Notes under the pieces: generated by a model
What the model was told of the DNA's origin: nothing
The model's database searches: none
The model's input: the letters and a program-made list of their open reading frames with translations, nothing else
Assembly: GCF_000686525.1 (NCBI RefSeq)
Contig: NZ_JMKT01000008.1
Coordinates: 1-64,000 of the forward strand
DNA from: Desulfonatronovibrio hydrogenovorans DSM 9292
GTDB lineage: Bacteria > Desulfobacterota > Desulfovibrionia > Desulfovibrionales > Desulfonatronovibrionaceae
DNA: 64,000 nucleotides
Reading direction: 5' to 3'
Position numbers and translations under genes: made by a program
Shown: one piece after another, positions 7,497 to 17,189 of the stretch
Numbering within the stretch: the first letter of the stretch is position 1
How the letters are laid out: each line of letters opens with the position of its first letter

Positions 7497-7616
7497 AGAA
7501 GGCTAATTATTCTGGTTCCTGGACATTAATCAGTGGTTTTGACCAAAACCCACGGCTAACGTCGAAGGGCCCAGTCTTTTCAGCCGGCCAGGCAGAATAA
7601 AAACCTGGACCCTGGT

Positions 7617-8468
7617 TTAAGGCCCGTCCTTGATTCTCTTTCGGGCATTGGACACGAACTCAGCCAGAAAGACCCCGAAAATGCCCAGCATCCCGCCTAA
7701 AACCATGGACAACGCCAGGACAAGATGGACCCTTGGACTAACTGGCTGCTCTGGATAACCCGGCATGGTCAGGACAAGACTGGGGTAAGCGCGAACTGGA
7801 TCCAGACCCAGTTCAAAATTCACCTGTAACCCGTTCAGGCTGCTCAGCTCTGTTAGCAGACGGCTCTTTTCCAGGTAGGCCAGAGTTGCTTCCGGACCTG
7901 AGAGCGATCCAAACTCAGCAATGGAGTCCAGCATTTCCTGGACCAGCAGGATCTGCTGGCGAACAAAATCCAGCCTCTCCCTGTGAGGCTTTATAAGGCG
8001 GTCAAAGATATCCTGATGCTCTTCAAGGGTCTGATTCAATAAGCTCTGGATCAGCTGATACACCTGGTCCTGATCCCTTCCCTGCACCTTGATGGCAAAA
8101 TTATTCCTGCTTCTGCCTTCCAGACCGGCAGAAGCCAGAAAAGCCTTTTCCATGGCCAGCCCAGAGGCAGACTCTGCAAGCCGGGAAGAGAGCTTGACCC
8201 CGTCTTCCATCAGGGTCACACCCCCTGACTGACCAGCAAAAAATTTTTCATCAATCTGGCCGATCATGATTCTGGCTTCTGCTTCATAAATCCTGGGCGC
8301 AGCAGCCAGGTATGCCCCGGCCCCTGCAACAGCCAGGACAAAGATCATGACTCCCAGCCACCTCCTGCGCCATAACACCATGACCAGCTCCATCAGGTCG
8401 ATTTCATCATCATAACTGACTGGTCCTGAGTTTTCCTTACATGTCATCCGAGTTCCCGATTTTTCCAT
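7617..8468 (-). CDS. Wzz-type polysaccharide chain-length determinant
   Basis: A 283-residue protein with the Wzz topology: a short cytoplasmic start containing D-D-E-I-D-L-M-E-L, a first membrane segment near 36-55, a periplasmic part rich in helices (about 60-245), then P-G-Y-P-E-Q-P-V-S-P just before a second membrane segment near 250-272 and a basic end. This Pro-rich motif before the second segment is typical of the family. Members regulate the chain length of O-antigen or exopolysaccharide; this one lacks a BY-kinase domain. The ATG has AGGAG five bases upstream. It lies between the WecA-like gene and the divergent sugar dehydrogenase, which supports the role. Confidence 0.85.
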   Translation of the reverse strand: MEKSGTRMTCKENSGPVSYDDEIDLMELVMVLWRRRWLGVMIFVLAVAGAGAYLAAAPRIYEAEARIMIGQIDEKFFAGQSGGVTLMEDGVKLSSRLAESASGLAMEKAFLASAGLEGRSRNNFAIKVQGRDQDQVYQLIQSLLNQTLEEHQDIFDRLIKPHRERLDFVRQQILLVQEMLDSIAEFGSLSGPEATLAYLEKSRLLTELSSLNGLQVNFELGLDPVRAYPSLVLTMPGYPEQPVSPRVHLVLALSMVLGGMLGIFGVFLAEFVSNARKRIKDGP

Positions 8469-9262
8469 TCCTGCTCCTGATTTGGCAGCAAGTTACAGTC
8501 CCGGCATCATTCAGAACTGTTTGCCAGCCTGTCTCTAGTCTTGACCAAAAAATTTAAACGTAATTTTAAGCAAAGAGTCCTCTCTGTTGCGTAAAGAACC
8601 CTCTTATTTGACCTGTCCAGGCTTGGGGCTGCAGGACAGAAAAAATAAAAACCCGGGAAAGAGATATAGTATTCATATCCATCAAGCCGGGGTATATAGA
8701 ACAACCTGCTCGCCTCAGGGAAGAGGCCCTAATTTCATTCCTGCAACCAGTGGGAATGAAAAAATACCTTTTCCCGGTCTCTGTGGCGAGAGAAATCCCA
8801 ACCAAGCCGTTTGTATGATTTTAGGCTTTACTTCCCTGGCATGAACATGTGAATCCCAGGAGCCTTGTTTAAAAATATTCAAGTTTTTTTTCAAGCAGTA
8901 TTCAGCCGTTATAGTTTCGCTCTGACCTCTTTTCACCCATCTGTACCCTATCACTGGACAGATGGGGTTTCTACCGGTTCAGATGGATGCCGGGTTCACA
9001 ATGACAAAGAAAAATCGCTTCAATTCAGGATCAAAATTCCCTGGGTTCAGGACCAAGAAGGACATCTCAAGAGCCATTTGTTAAGTAGCATGAAATTCGG
9101 GCCAATGTATGGCACAAGCCTAAGCCCCATTACCCGAGCCATCAGTTCACTCTTTATTCTTGTACAATCAGGTCATTTTTATTATGAGCATCCTAGTTGA
9201 ATGACTAAAGCTGATCATCAGGTCTCTTTTTTGCCGATACATCAAGAAAAGGAATAATCGCC
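8469..9262. other. Long intergenic region between divergent polysaccharide genes
   Basis: About 790 bp between the Wzz-like gene and the sugar dehydrogenase. It must hold both promoters, but I see no clear -35/-10 pair. The only structure noted is an inverted repeat TTTCATTCC (8733-8741) / GGAATGAAA (8753-8761). Short open frames on both strands lack ribosome-binding sites and domains. No riboswitch consensus was recognised. Confidence 0.4.
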
Positions 9263-10567
9263 ATGAAACATGAACTCCTGGAAAAGCTGAACAGCGGTCA
9301 GGCCAAGATCGGGATCATCGGCCTGGGTTATGTGGGACTGCCCCTGGCTCTTCGCTACCTGGAAGTGGGATATCCGGTCCTGGGGCTGGACATAGACCAG
9401 AACAAGGTGGACATGATCCTGGAGGGTCAGAGCTATATCAAGCACATCCCGGCCCAGCCCATTGCCAGGGCGGTCCAGGCCGGAACCCTTGAGGTCTCCA
9501 CCGACTTTTCCAGGGCTGCAGAGGCTGACGCCCTGATCCTTTGCGTACCCACCCCCCTGGACAAGCACCGGGAGCCGGATTTAAGTTATGTTATTTCTTC
9601 CATGGAGGAGATCCTGCCCCACTTAAGGCATGAACAGGTCATTTCCCTGGAGTCCACCACCTATCCCGGGACCACTGAAGAAGAACTGAGACCCCGGCTG
9701 GAGCAGATGGGCTTTGTGGTGGGGCAGAACATCTATCTGGTCTATTCTCCGGAACGCGAGGACCCGGGCAACCCGGACTTCAACACCCGGACCATCCCCA
9801 AGGTCTGCGGCGGTTCCACTGTGGACTGCCTGGAAGTGGGCCTGGCCCTGTACGGCAAGGTCATTGACCGGGTCATTCCGGTCTCTTCCACTGGCACGGC
9901 AGAAGCAGTCAAGCTCATGGAAAACATTTTCAGAAGCGTGAATATCGCCCTGGTCAATGAGCTTAAGACAGCCTTCATGAAGATGGACATCGACATCTTT
10001 GAGGTGGTCAGGGCCGCTTCCACCAAGCCCTTTGGATACATGCCCTTTTATCCTGGACCAGGCCTTGGCGGACATTGTATACCCATTGACCCCTTTTATC
10101 TGACCTGGAAGGCCAGGGAGTATGATGTGGCCACCAGGTTCATTGAACTGGCCGGTGAAATCAACACCTCCATGCCCTACTTCGTAGTCCAGAGGGCCTC
10201 GGAAGTGCTTAATGAAAATGCAAAACCCCTGAAAAACTCCCGCATTCTGCTCATGGGCCTGGCCTACAAGGCCAATGTAGATGATGACCGTGAGTCCCCC
10301 ACCTACCGGATCATGGAACTCCTGGAACAAAAGGGAGCAGAAGTCTTCTACAACGACCCCTTTGTCCCGGTAATAAAGCCGTCCAGGGAATACGCCCGTT
10401 ATGCAGGACGAAAATCCGTGCCTGTGGACATCAGCGGATACGACCTGATCATTCTATGTACTGCCCATGACCAGTACCGGGACATCCAGGCCACCAGTTT
10501 CAAGACCCCGGTCCTGGACACCAGAGGCTTTTTCCAGGAAATACCCGGCCTGATCTTCAGGGCCTAG
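9263..10567 (+). CDS. Nucleotide-sugar 6-dehydrogenase (WbpA/WecC type)
   Basis: A 434-residue NAD-dependent enzyme that oxidises a UDP-sugar at C6 to the uronic acid. The N-terminal Rossmann motif IGIIGLGYVGLPLA is at about 16-29; the catalytic cysteine is Cys272 in GLGGHCIPIDPFYL, and GLAYKANVDDDRESP near 330 begins the C-terminal domain. The KANVDD pattern points to the UDP-GlcNAc/UDP-ManNAc dehydrogenase branch rather than UDP-glucose dehydrogenase; this is inference. It starts about 800 bp from the divergent Wzz-like gene and is followed 14 bases later by the APS kinase, so the two are probably co-transcribed. Confidence 0.9.
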   Translation: MKHELLEKLNSGQAKIGIIGLGYVGLPLALRYLEVGYPVLGLDIDQNKVDMILEGQSYIKHIPAQPIARAVQAGTLEVSTDFSRAAEADALILCVPTPLDKHREPDLSYVISSMEEILPHLRHEQVISLESTTYPGTTEEELRPRLEQMGFVVGQNIYLVYSPEREDPGNPDFNTRTIPKVCGGSTVDCLEVGLALYGKVIDRVIPVSSTGTAEAVKLMENIFRSVNIALVNELKTAFMKMDIDIFEVVRAASTKPFGYMPFYPGPGLGGHCIPIDPFYLTWKAREYDVATRFIELAGEINTSMPYFVVQRASEVLNENAKPLKNSRILLMGLAYKANVDDDRESPTYRIMELLEQKGAEVFYNDPFVPVIKPSREYARYAGRKSVPVDISGYDLIILCTAHDQYRDIQATSFKTPVLDTRGFFQEIPGLIFRA

Positions 10568-10581
10568 CAGGAGGCAGAATC

Positions 10582-11214
10582 TTGAAGTGTCCCAACACCG
10601 TCCCTTACCGGGGAAATATCAATTGCAGCCGCAGGGAGGATCTGCTTAACCAGAAAAGCATGGTCCTGTGGTTCACCGGCCTGTCCGGATCAGGCAAATC
10701 CACCATTGCCCATGCAGTTGAGGAAAGGCTGCACCAGCTGGGCCGGCTGACCTATGTCTTTGACGGAGACAATGTCCGCCAGGGGCTTTGCAGTGACCTG
10801 AGTTTTTCCCCTGAGGGCCGGGCTGAGAACCTGCGCCGCATTTCCGAGATGGTCAAGCTCTTTCTGGATGCCGGAATCATCTGCCTGACCGCCTTTATCT
10901 CGCCTTTGCAGGCAGACCGGGACCGCTGCAAAAGCCTGATCAATTGTGCCAAGTTCTTTGAAGTCTATGTCAAATGTCCCCTGGAAGTCTGTGAACAGCG
11001 GGATGTCAAAGGACTCTACAAGCTGGCCAGGCAGGGCAAGATTAAAAACTACACCGGCATTTCAGCTCCTTATGAAGAGCCGGATAGCCCGGACCTGATT
11101 CTGGAAACCCATAACTGCTCCCTGGATGAGTGCGTGGATCAGGTGGTGAACTTTGTGCTTAACGCCCAGGACAGCCCTGGATCCGGAAATCAGGGGCAGC
11201 CAGCCGAACTCTGA
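10582..11214 (+). CDS. cysC: Adenylylsulfate (APS) kinase
   Basis: A 210-residue kinase making PAPS from APS and ATP. The P-loop GLSGSGKST is at 33-41, then FDGDNVRQGLCSDLSFSPEG, an ENLRRI-x-E motif, an ICLTAFISP strand and KGLYKLARQGKIKNYTGI, all characteristic of CysC. The start is a TTG with AGGAGG seven bases upstream. It follows the sugar dehydrogenase directly, and its end overlaps the convergent kinase gene by 25 bases. Dissimilatory sulfate reduction uses APS itself, so PAPS here could serve sulfation, for example of the polysaccharide; no sulfotransferase is visible in the window. Confidence 0.93.
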   Translation: MKCPNTVPYRGNINCSRREDLLNQKSMVLWFTGLSGSGKSTIAHAVEERLHQLGRLTYVFDGDNVRQGLCSDLSFSPEGRAENLRRISEMVKLFLDAGIICLTAFISPLQADRDRCKSLINCAKFFEVYVKCPLEVCEQRDVKGLYKLARQGKIKNYTGISAPYEEPDSPDLILETHNCSLDECVDQVVNFVLNAQDSPGSGNQGQPAEL

Positions 11215-14000
11215 TCCCTGACCACCCTGCGGATGACCCTGATCAGCTCTGTCAATGGATAGGGTTTGGCCAGGACCTCCACAAAGCCGTATTCCAGATA
11301 TCCAGCCATGACCGGATCATGACTGTACCCGCTGGATACCACTGCCTTGACCCCCGGATCCATCTCCTTGAGCCTGGTCATGGCTTCCAGTCCTCCCATA
11401 CCCCCCGGGACCGTCAGATCCATGATCACCACCTGATAAGACCGGCCCTGGTTCAGGGCTGCTTCATACTTTTCCACAGCCTCCAGTCCATGGGCTGCCA
11501 CATCTACTTCAAACCCTTCAGCCTGCAGCAGTTCCTGCACAGACTCCCTGATCATCTCCTCATCATCCATGAACAGGACCCGGGCCGTAGTATCCTTCAT
11601 ATCCTGGTCATCCAGCCCTGGTTCCTGGATTTCCGGGCCAACCCCGGCAGGAAGATACAGGGTAAAGGTTGCTCCCCGGCCCTGTTCAGACCAGACCCGG
11701 ACATGGCCGTCATGCTGCTTGACAATGGAGTAGACAATGGACAGGCCCAGGCCTGTGCCAGTGGCCCTGGTGGTGAAATAGGGGTCAAATATCTTGGAAA
11801 GATTAACCTCCGGAATACCCTCACCACTGTCTGTCAGAGACAGAGTCACATACCTGCCGGGCTTCAGAGGGATATCCTTTTGGGTTCCGGTCAGATCCAG
11901 ATTGGTCCCCTGAACCTGGATGGCTCCGCCATCTTCCATGGCCTGGACCGAATTAAGGACCAGATTGTTGATAACCTGGCTGATCTGGCCTGGATCAACA
12001 TGAACCATCCACAGATCCTCGGGCAGGGTGAAATCCGGCTTGACCCTGGTCCCGGCCAGAATGAACTCTACTGATGAACGGACCAGATCTCCCGGAGAAA
12101 CCCAGCGCCTGACCGGAGCACCGCCTTTGGCAAAGGTCAAAAGCTGCCTGGTCAGATCACTGGCCCGCAAGCAGGCCTTTTCAGCCTGATCAAGTTTGGC
12201 CAGGGTATTTTCCAGTCCATGGGGCAGATGAATCCTGGCCAGATTGATGTGACTGCCGATGGCTGTGAGGATGTTGTTGAAGTCATGGGCCAGTCCCCCG
12301 GCAATCAGACCCAGAGACTCCAGCTTCTGGATCTTCAGCATGTCCTGTTCCATTTTGCGCTGTCCAGACACATCCCTGATGATCAGGATGCTCCCTTTGA
12401 TATCTCCCTGAAAATCTCTGATAGGGGCACAACTGATGGCCACAAAGACCTCTTGACCGTCCTGATGGATGATCCTGGTGTTTCCAGCCATCTGAACCAC
12501 ATCGCCTGCGGCCAGGGCCTGAAGGGCCGGGTTTTCAACAGGCTGGCCGGCATCGACGTCCAGGGTCTGCAGGACTTCTTCCAGGTCCCGGTCTTCTGAG
12601 TCAGCCTTTGTGACCCCGATGATCTCTTCAGCCGCCGGGTTGATCAGCACCACCCTGGCCCGGATGTCCGTGACTATGACCCCGTCCCCGATGGAGCGCA
12701 GGGTAACGTCCAGCTGCTCCTTTTCCATGGCCAGCCTGGCCTCTGTCCGCTGCCGTTCCAGAACTTCCTGCTTCAGCGCCCTGTTTTTATCCAGAATCTC
12801 CCGGGTCCGGTTGATTACGGTTTCTTCAAGCTCCCGGTTGAATTCCTCAAGCCTGATCCTGTTCTCTTCCAGTCTGGCTGAATATCGATTTTTCTCTTCA
12901 ATGGCCCGGTTCAGGTCCTGATGCTTTTTTTCCAGTCTGGAGGTCATTTCATTAAAGGCTCCGGCCAACTCACCCAGCTCGTCCTTCCTGTTGATGTCCA
13001 CCCTCTGGTGCAGATCACCCTGGGCCACGGAACCAACACTGCTGGTCAATCTTCTTAGCGGGTTGATAAATGAAGCGGCTGTGACAAAACCCATGAGCAG
13101 GGCCACACCAAAGGCGGCCATGGAACTCAGGGTAATAAACCTGATTCCTTGAGATATGTTCTGGCTGATTATGGACGGGTCCAGGCTTACAGCCAGCAGG
13201 GCCAGGGATTCATCCTGGCTGCTTTTCAGGTCTGAATAGGCTACGGCCAGTTGGCTGCCGGCCAGCTGTTTGTAAAAAGGCCCCCTGTTTCGGTCCAGGG
13301 CAGACTGATCTGGTTCATCCCTCCAGAACCGGGTCACAAAAACACCCTGCTCATCCTGGAGGGTGCTGACCATCAGGCCCTGTCCGGACAGAGGAATGAT
13401 GCTCAAATCCGTCAGAACCTGCTCCTTGATTGACTGCAGAAACCGGACCGTCACCGGAAAGGTGACCACCACCGCTCCCACGGGTTCCATGGTCCCGGGC
13501 TCAATCACTGGAACTGCGGACTGGACAGCCAGGCCCTTGCCCAGCAGACGCAGATCGGTCTGGACATTGAGTTCCAGGACCTCCTTGAGCAAGGGATCAG
13601 CCCTGGACAGAAAATATTCATCAATACCTGCCTGCTGAGCAAAACTCCGGCCCAGAAGAGCCCTGTCCCTGTCAAACACTTCCACCAGGCCCAAAAACCA
13701 GAAATCCCGGGAGGCATCCAGGAAACCCTGAATCTCTTCCTCAGGCATGGTTCTGACAATTGTCGCCAGATGCTGGGCCAGGGTTTCAGCCTGTCTGATA
13801 TGCCTGATCAGAACCAGCTCAGCCTTGTGCAGGGAATTGAGCAGGTCCTGGTGCAGCACCTCCCGGTCCCGCTCTACATACATGTGCATGCTCCCCAGGC
13901 TGACCAGGGCCATGGGGATGATAACAGCCAGCACCAGGGTGATGGACAGCCTGGTCCGAATGGACAGCCTCCTGGAGTATTTCCAAAAATCCCTGATCAC
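11190..14000 (-). CDS. Hybrid sensor histidine kinase with Cache-like sensor, HAMP, PAS and receiver
   Basis: A 936-residue membrane sensor. The order is: membrane segment near 20-42, a large periplasmic region (about 43-285) that looks like a double Cache domain, second membrane segment near 290-312, HAMP (about 313-365, with QRVDINRKDELGELAGAFNEM), coiled coil, PAS (about 430-545), HisKA with His572 in AGGLAHDFNN, HATPase with N-box and a DSGEGIPE loop, then a C-terminal receiver with phospho-acceptor Asp861 in VVIMDLTVPG. It starts two bases after the stop of the upstream binding-protein gene, so it is the last gene of the cluster. The ligand is unknown. Confidence 0.9.
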   Translation of the reverse strand: MIRDFWKYSRRLSIRTRLSITLVLAVIIPMALVSLGSMHMYVERDREVLHQDLLNSLHKAELVLIRHIRQAETLAQHLATIVRTMPEEEIQGFLDASRDFWFLGLVEVFDRDRALLGRSFAQQAGIDEYFLSRADPLLKEVLELNVQTDLRLLGKGLAVQSAVPVIEPGTMEPVGAVVVTFPVTVRFLQSIKEQVLTDLSIIPLSGQGLMVSTLQDEQGVFVTRFWRDEPDQSALDRNRGPFYKQLAGSQLAVAYSDLKSSQDESLALLAVSLDPSIISQNISQGIRFITLSSMAAFGVALLMGFVTAASFINPLRRLTSSVGSVAQGDLHQRVDINRKDELGELAGAFNEMTSRLEKKHQDLNRAIEEKNRYSARLEENRIRLEEFNRELEETVINRTREILDKNRALKQEVLERQRTEARLAMEKEQLDVTLRSIGDGVIVTDIRARVVLINPAAEEIIGVTKADSEDRDLEEVLQTLDVDAGQPVENPALQALAAGDVVQMAGNTRIIHQDGQEVFVAISCAPIRDFQGDIKGSILIIRDVSGQRKMEQDMLKIQKLESLGLIAGGLAHDFNNILTAIGSHINLARIHLPHGLENTLAKLDQAEKACLRASDLTRQLLTFAKGGAPVRRWVSPGDLVRSSVEFILAGTRVKPDFTLPEDLWMVHVDPGQISQVINNLVLNSVQAMEDGGAIQVQGTNLDLTGTQKDIPLKPGRYVTLSLTDSGEGIPEVNLSKIFDPYFTTRATGTGLGLSIVYSIVKQHDGHVRVWSEQGRGATFTLYLPAGVGPEIQEPGLDDQDMKDTTARVLFMDDEEMIRESVQELLQAEGFEVDVAAHGLEAVEKYEAALNQGRSYQVVIMDLTVPGGMGGLEAMTRLKEMDPGVKAVVSSGYSHDPVMAGYLEYGFVEVLAKPYPLTELIRVIRRVVRDQSSAGCP

Positions 14001-14002
14001 CC

Positions 14003-15586
14003 TTACTCTCCAACCGGCTTGATTGCTGCAGAATGGAGCCGCAGAATGCCATTGGGCTGGACAATGATCCCTGTCACGTTTCCGTGGGCAGCCACTACCA
14101 GGTTGGGATGGGCCAGGGGAATCAGGGGAATTTCCTGGCTGATCAATTCCTGCATGGCGTAAAGGAGCTGGGTTCGTTCCCCCGAGTCCAGACTGGCCCT
14201 GGCCTGATCCAGCAGTCTTCCCATTACAGGGCTTTGCCAGAAGGTGACATTGGTGGCCCTGCCTGGCGTGGTATTGTCCGGACCCAGGTTTGAATCCAGA
14301 AAATGAACTGGATCCCCTGTCTGGGGACTCCAGCCCAGCAGGGCCAGGTCATGCCTGCCTTCAACTATGCCCTGCACAAAAGACACCCAGTCCATGGCCA
14401 TGATCTGGACCTGAATTCCGGATTCAGCCAGGCCTGCCTTAATAAGCCTGGCCGCTTCCACCGGCCTGGGCAGATACGGTCTGGCCGAATCCATGACCCA
14501 CAGATTAGCCTTAAAACTCCCTGGCAGTCCTGCCTCCATCAGGAGTTCCCGGGCCCCGGCCGGATCATACCCGTTGCCCTCCAGATCCTGGCGGAAGCCC
14601 TCCATGGACGGGGGAAGCAGTCCAGAGGCAGGAACTCCGTGGCCCTGATAAAGGTATTTAACCAGGCCCTCCTTATTGATGGACCGGCTTATGGACCTGC
14701 GCACCAGGATATTGTCCAGGGGCGGCCTGTCAACATTCATGACCAGAAAGGATGTGCTCATGCCGGGTCTGGTGAACAGACGGATATCCGCCAGCCTGGT
14801 CAGGCGGGGCATATCTGTAGGTTCGATTCCGTCCAGCACGTGGATATCCTGGTTTTTAAAGGCCAGGAAACGATCCATGTTGTCCGGAAAAAATCTGTAC
14901 ACTACCCGGTCCAGGATGGGAGCCGGACCCCAAAAGGATGGATTTTTTTCCAGGATGACCTCCCCCCTGTCCAGGCCGTGGACATGCCTGAAGGGGCCGG
15001 TGCCCACGGGACTGGAGCCGAAGTCCGGGCCATGTTTCTCCACAGCCCCGGGACTGACCATGGCAGTCCCGGGATGAGCCAGATCGCTTAACACCGAGTC
15101 TGACGGATCATGGAACTCCAGGAGCAGAGTCAGCCGGTCCAGGACATTGATCCTCTGGATGTTTTTTCTGATTCCAGCCTCCAGGGCTGAGTCTTCCAGA
15201 AAATAAGGATGGTTCGGATCTGTCAGTCTGGCCAGGGAAAAGGCTGCAGCTTCAGCGTCAAACTCTGTTCCGTCATGAAAAAAAACTCCCGGCCGCAGAA
15301 AAAATATCCAGCTCCCCTTTTCTGGAGTGACAGCCCAGGACTGGGCCAGCCCCGGCTCCAGCCCTGTCCCGTTGTCCTCAACCCTGACCAGGGTTTCAAA
15401 AATATGGCTGCTGATCTGGGAGGACTCCCTGTCTCTGGCCAGGGCCGGGTCCAGGCTGACGGGCCGGACGCTCCTGCCCATGATCAGGGTCTGCTGGGGA
15501 TCAGACCCGGCCTGAACCGGCAAAGCCGGCAGGACCAGGAACATGCAGAGGATCCATACAGCTGAATTCTTTTTCAATGGTCTCAC
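14003..15586 (-). CDS. Peptide/nickel-type ABC solute-binding protein B (SBP_bac_5)
   Basis: About 527 residues, a family-5 periplasmic binding protein (DppA/OppA/NikA fold). A signal peptide is visible: LKKNSAVWILCMFLVLPALP then VQA-G. The conserved features SLDPALARD, WIFFLRPGVFFHDGTEFDAEA, PVGTGPF and NLGPDNTTPGRATN fit the family. The open frame extends further upstream, but GTG at 15586, or TTG three codons later, places the start right after the stop of the previous gene (15591) and next to the signal peptide. No permease or ATPase gene is adjacent; it sits between binding protein A and a hybrid kinase, so a sensory rather than transport role is possible (inference). Confidence 0.88.
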   Translation of the reverse strand: MRPLKKNSAVWILCMFLVLPALPVQAGSDPQQTLIMGRSVRPVSLDPALARDRESSQISSHIFETLVRVEDNGTGLEPGLAQSWAVTPEKGSWIFFLRPGVFFHDGTEFDAEAAAFSLARLTDPNHPYFLEDSALEAGIRKNIQRINVLDRLTLLLEFHDPSDSVLSDLAHPGTAMVSPGAVEKHGPDFGSSPVGTGPFRHVHGLDRGEVILEKNPSFWGPAPILDRVVYRFFPDNMDRFLAFKNQDIHVLDGIEPTDMPRLTRLADIRLFTRPGMSTSFLVMNVDRPPLDNILVRRSISRSINKEGLVKYLYQGHGVPASGLLPPSMEGFRQDLEGNGYDPAGARELLMEAGLPGSFKANLWVMDSARPYLPRPVEAARLIKAGLAESGIQVQIMAMDWVSFVQGIVEGRHDLALLGWSPQTGDPVHFLDSNLGPDNTTPGRATNVTFWQSPVMGRLLDQARASLDSGERTQLLYAMQELISQEIPLIPLAHPNLVVAAHGNVTGIIVQPNGILRLHSAAIKPVGE

Positions 15587-15590
15587 CTGC

Positions 15591-17162
15591 TCACCGGTCA
15601 AGCCAGGCCTGGTAGTAGCGGTGCACCCCGGTGGGATGATAAACAATGTCCCTGGCCTCGGACCTTCTGGCCAGGACCTGGCGGGCATAAGCCAGGGGAA
15701 CCCACGGGGCCTTTCTGTGGATTACTTCCTGCAATTCCCTGTAGTATCCGGCCCGGATCTCCATATCCATATCTTCTCTGGCCAGGGCCATGAGTTCCTG
15801 AGCCCTGGAATCCTCAAAAAAGGAAATATTGCTGGCCCTGGGCGGGACAGCATTACGGGCGTCAAAAAGGTTGTAAAAGAAATTGTCCGGATCCCCTGTG
15901 CCGATCCAGCCCAGCAGGGCCAGGTCATGCTCTCCATTGTACAGTCTGGCCAGATACTCGCTCCAGTCAAAGGTCCTGATCTCGGCCCTGATCCCCACCA
16001 CGTCCAGGTTGGCCTGGATAACCCGGGCGGTCCTTTCCGGATCAGGCATATAGGGCCGGGCCGTTCTGGTGGTCCAGATGGTTGTGGCAAATCCCTTTTC
16101 CAGGCCTGCCTGGGCCAGAAGAAGCCCGGCCTTTTCCGGATCATGCTCCCAATCCCGGATCTGGTGGTTGTATCCCCACATGGTGGGAGGTATAGGATTC
16201 CGGGCCGGTTCGCCCAGGTCCCGGAACAAAAGCCTGACCAGGGCCTGCTTGTTGATTGAGTGATTGACAGCCTGCCTGACCAGGGGATTGCTCCAGGGAT
16301 GCCTGGACGTATTCATGGCCAGATAACCCACGTTCAGCCCGGTAACATAGTCCAGCTCAAGGTCTGGCCTTCTTGTCAGATCCTGGACATCTTCAGGATT
16401 AATTCCGTCCATGCAGTGGACGCTTCCGGTTTTCAGAGCCAGAAGGCGATCCCTGTTATCGGGCATGACCAGGAAAACCACCTGATCAAGATAAGGCCTG
16501 CCCCTCCAGTAATCCGGGTTCCGGCTCAGGGTGATTCTTTTGCCCTGTTCCCAGTCCTGGAACACGAACGGACCTGTGCCCACTGGGTGGCGGTAAAATT
16601 CATCTCCCAGTTTTTCTACGGCTAACGGGCTGACAATAAAAGATGAATGCCTGGCCAGAAGATCCAGAAACGGAGCATATGGACGGTTCAGAGTCACCCT
16701 GACTGTTTTTTCATCCAGAGCCTTGACCCTGCTCACCACCTCCCAGGCAGTATCCATGCGCTGGAAGTCTTCACTGAAATAGGGATGCTCAGGATCAATC
16801 TTGCGCAAAAAGGAAAATTCCACAGCCCGGGCATTGAAATCAGACCCGTCGTGAAAGCGGACTCCGGAGCGCAGGTGAAAGATCCATTCCAGATTGTCCG
16901 GAGATCTTTCCCATTTTTCTGCCAGGGCCGGCTCAACCGCTGTCGAGTGGTTGGCATAGCGGACCAGACCGTCAAAAATGTTTTCAATGACCATGGCTGA
17001 CTCATTGTCCAGGAACCTGGCCGGATCCAGATAAGTAGAATCCGCACTCCTGGCAATGATCATGGTGCCTCCGGGCCTGGGCTTGTCACCGGCCAGAACC
17101 CAGGATCCCAGAAGCCCGACCAAAAAAACATGGACCATCAGTTGAAATATGATTTTTTTCAT
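15591..17162 (-). CDS. Peptide/nickel-type ABC solute-binding protein A (SBP_bac_5)
   Basis: A 523-residue family-5 solute-binding protein. The signal peptide is MKKIIFQLMVHVFLVGLLGS then WVLA-G. Family features: STYLDPARFLDNES, WIFHLRSGVRFHDGSDFNAR, PVGTGPFVFQDW and LLGWIGTGDPDNFFYNLF. It is similar in length and layout to its neighbour B; the two look like paralogues from a duplication. It lies 27 bp downstream of a hybrid kinase gene and five bp upstream of gene B. As with B, no transport partners are nearby. The ligand cannot be predicted; peptides, nickel chelates and sugars are all possible in this family. Confidence 0.9.
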   Translation of the reverse strand: MKKIIFQLMVHVFLVGLLGSWVLAGDKPRPGGTMIIARSADSTYLDPARFLDNESAMVIENIFDGLVRYANHSTAVEPALAEKWERSPDNLEWIFHLRSGVRFHDGSDFNARAVEFSFLRKIDPEHPYFSEDFQRMDTAWEVVSRVKALDEKTVRVTLNRPYAPFLDLLARHSSFIVSPLAVEKLGDEFYRHPVGTGPFVFQDWEQGKRITLSRNPDYWRGRPYLDQVVFLVMPDNRDRLLALKTGSVHCMDGINPEDVQDLTRRPDLELDYVTGLNVGYLAMNTSRHPWSNPLVRQAVNHSINKQALVRLLFRDLGEPARNPIPPTMWGYNHQIRDWEHDPEKAGLLLAQAGLEKGFATTIWTTRTARPYMPDPERTARVIQANLDVVGIRAEIRTFDWSEYLARLYNGEHDLALLGWIGTGDPDNFFYNLFDARNAVPPRASNISFFEDSRAQELMALAREDMDMEIRAGYYRELQEVIHRKAPWVPLAYARQVLARRSEARDIVYHPTGVHRYYQAWLDR

Positions 17163-17189
17163 AGCCAGACCATATAAACCCGTTTTAGT

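Noticed and set aside
8587-8844. 85-residue plus-strand open frame in the polysaccharide intergenic region
   Set aside because: No ribosome-binding site; overlapping frames on the other strand are equally long; no domain.
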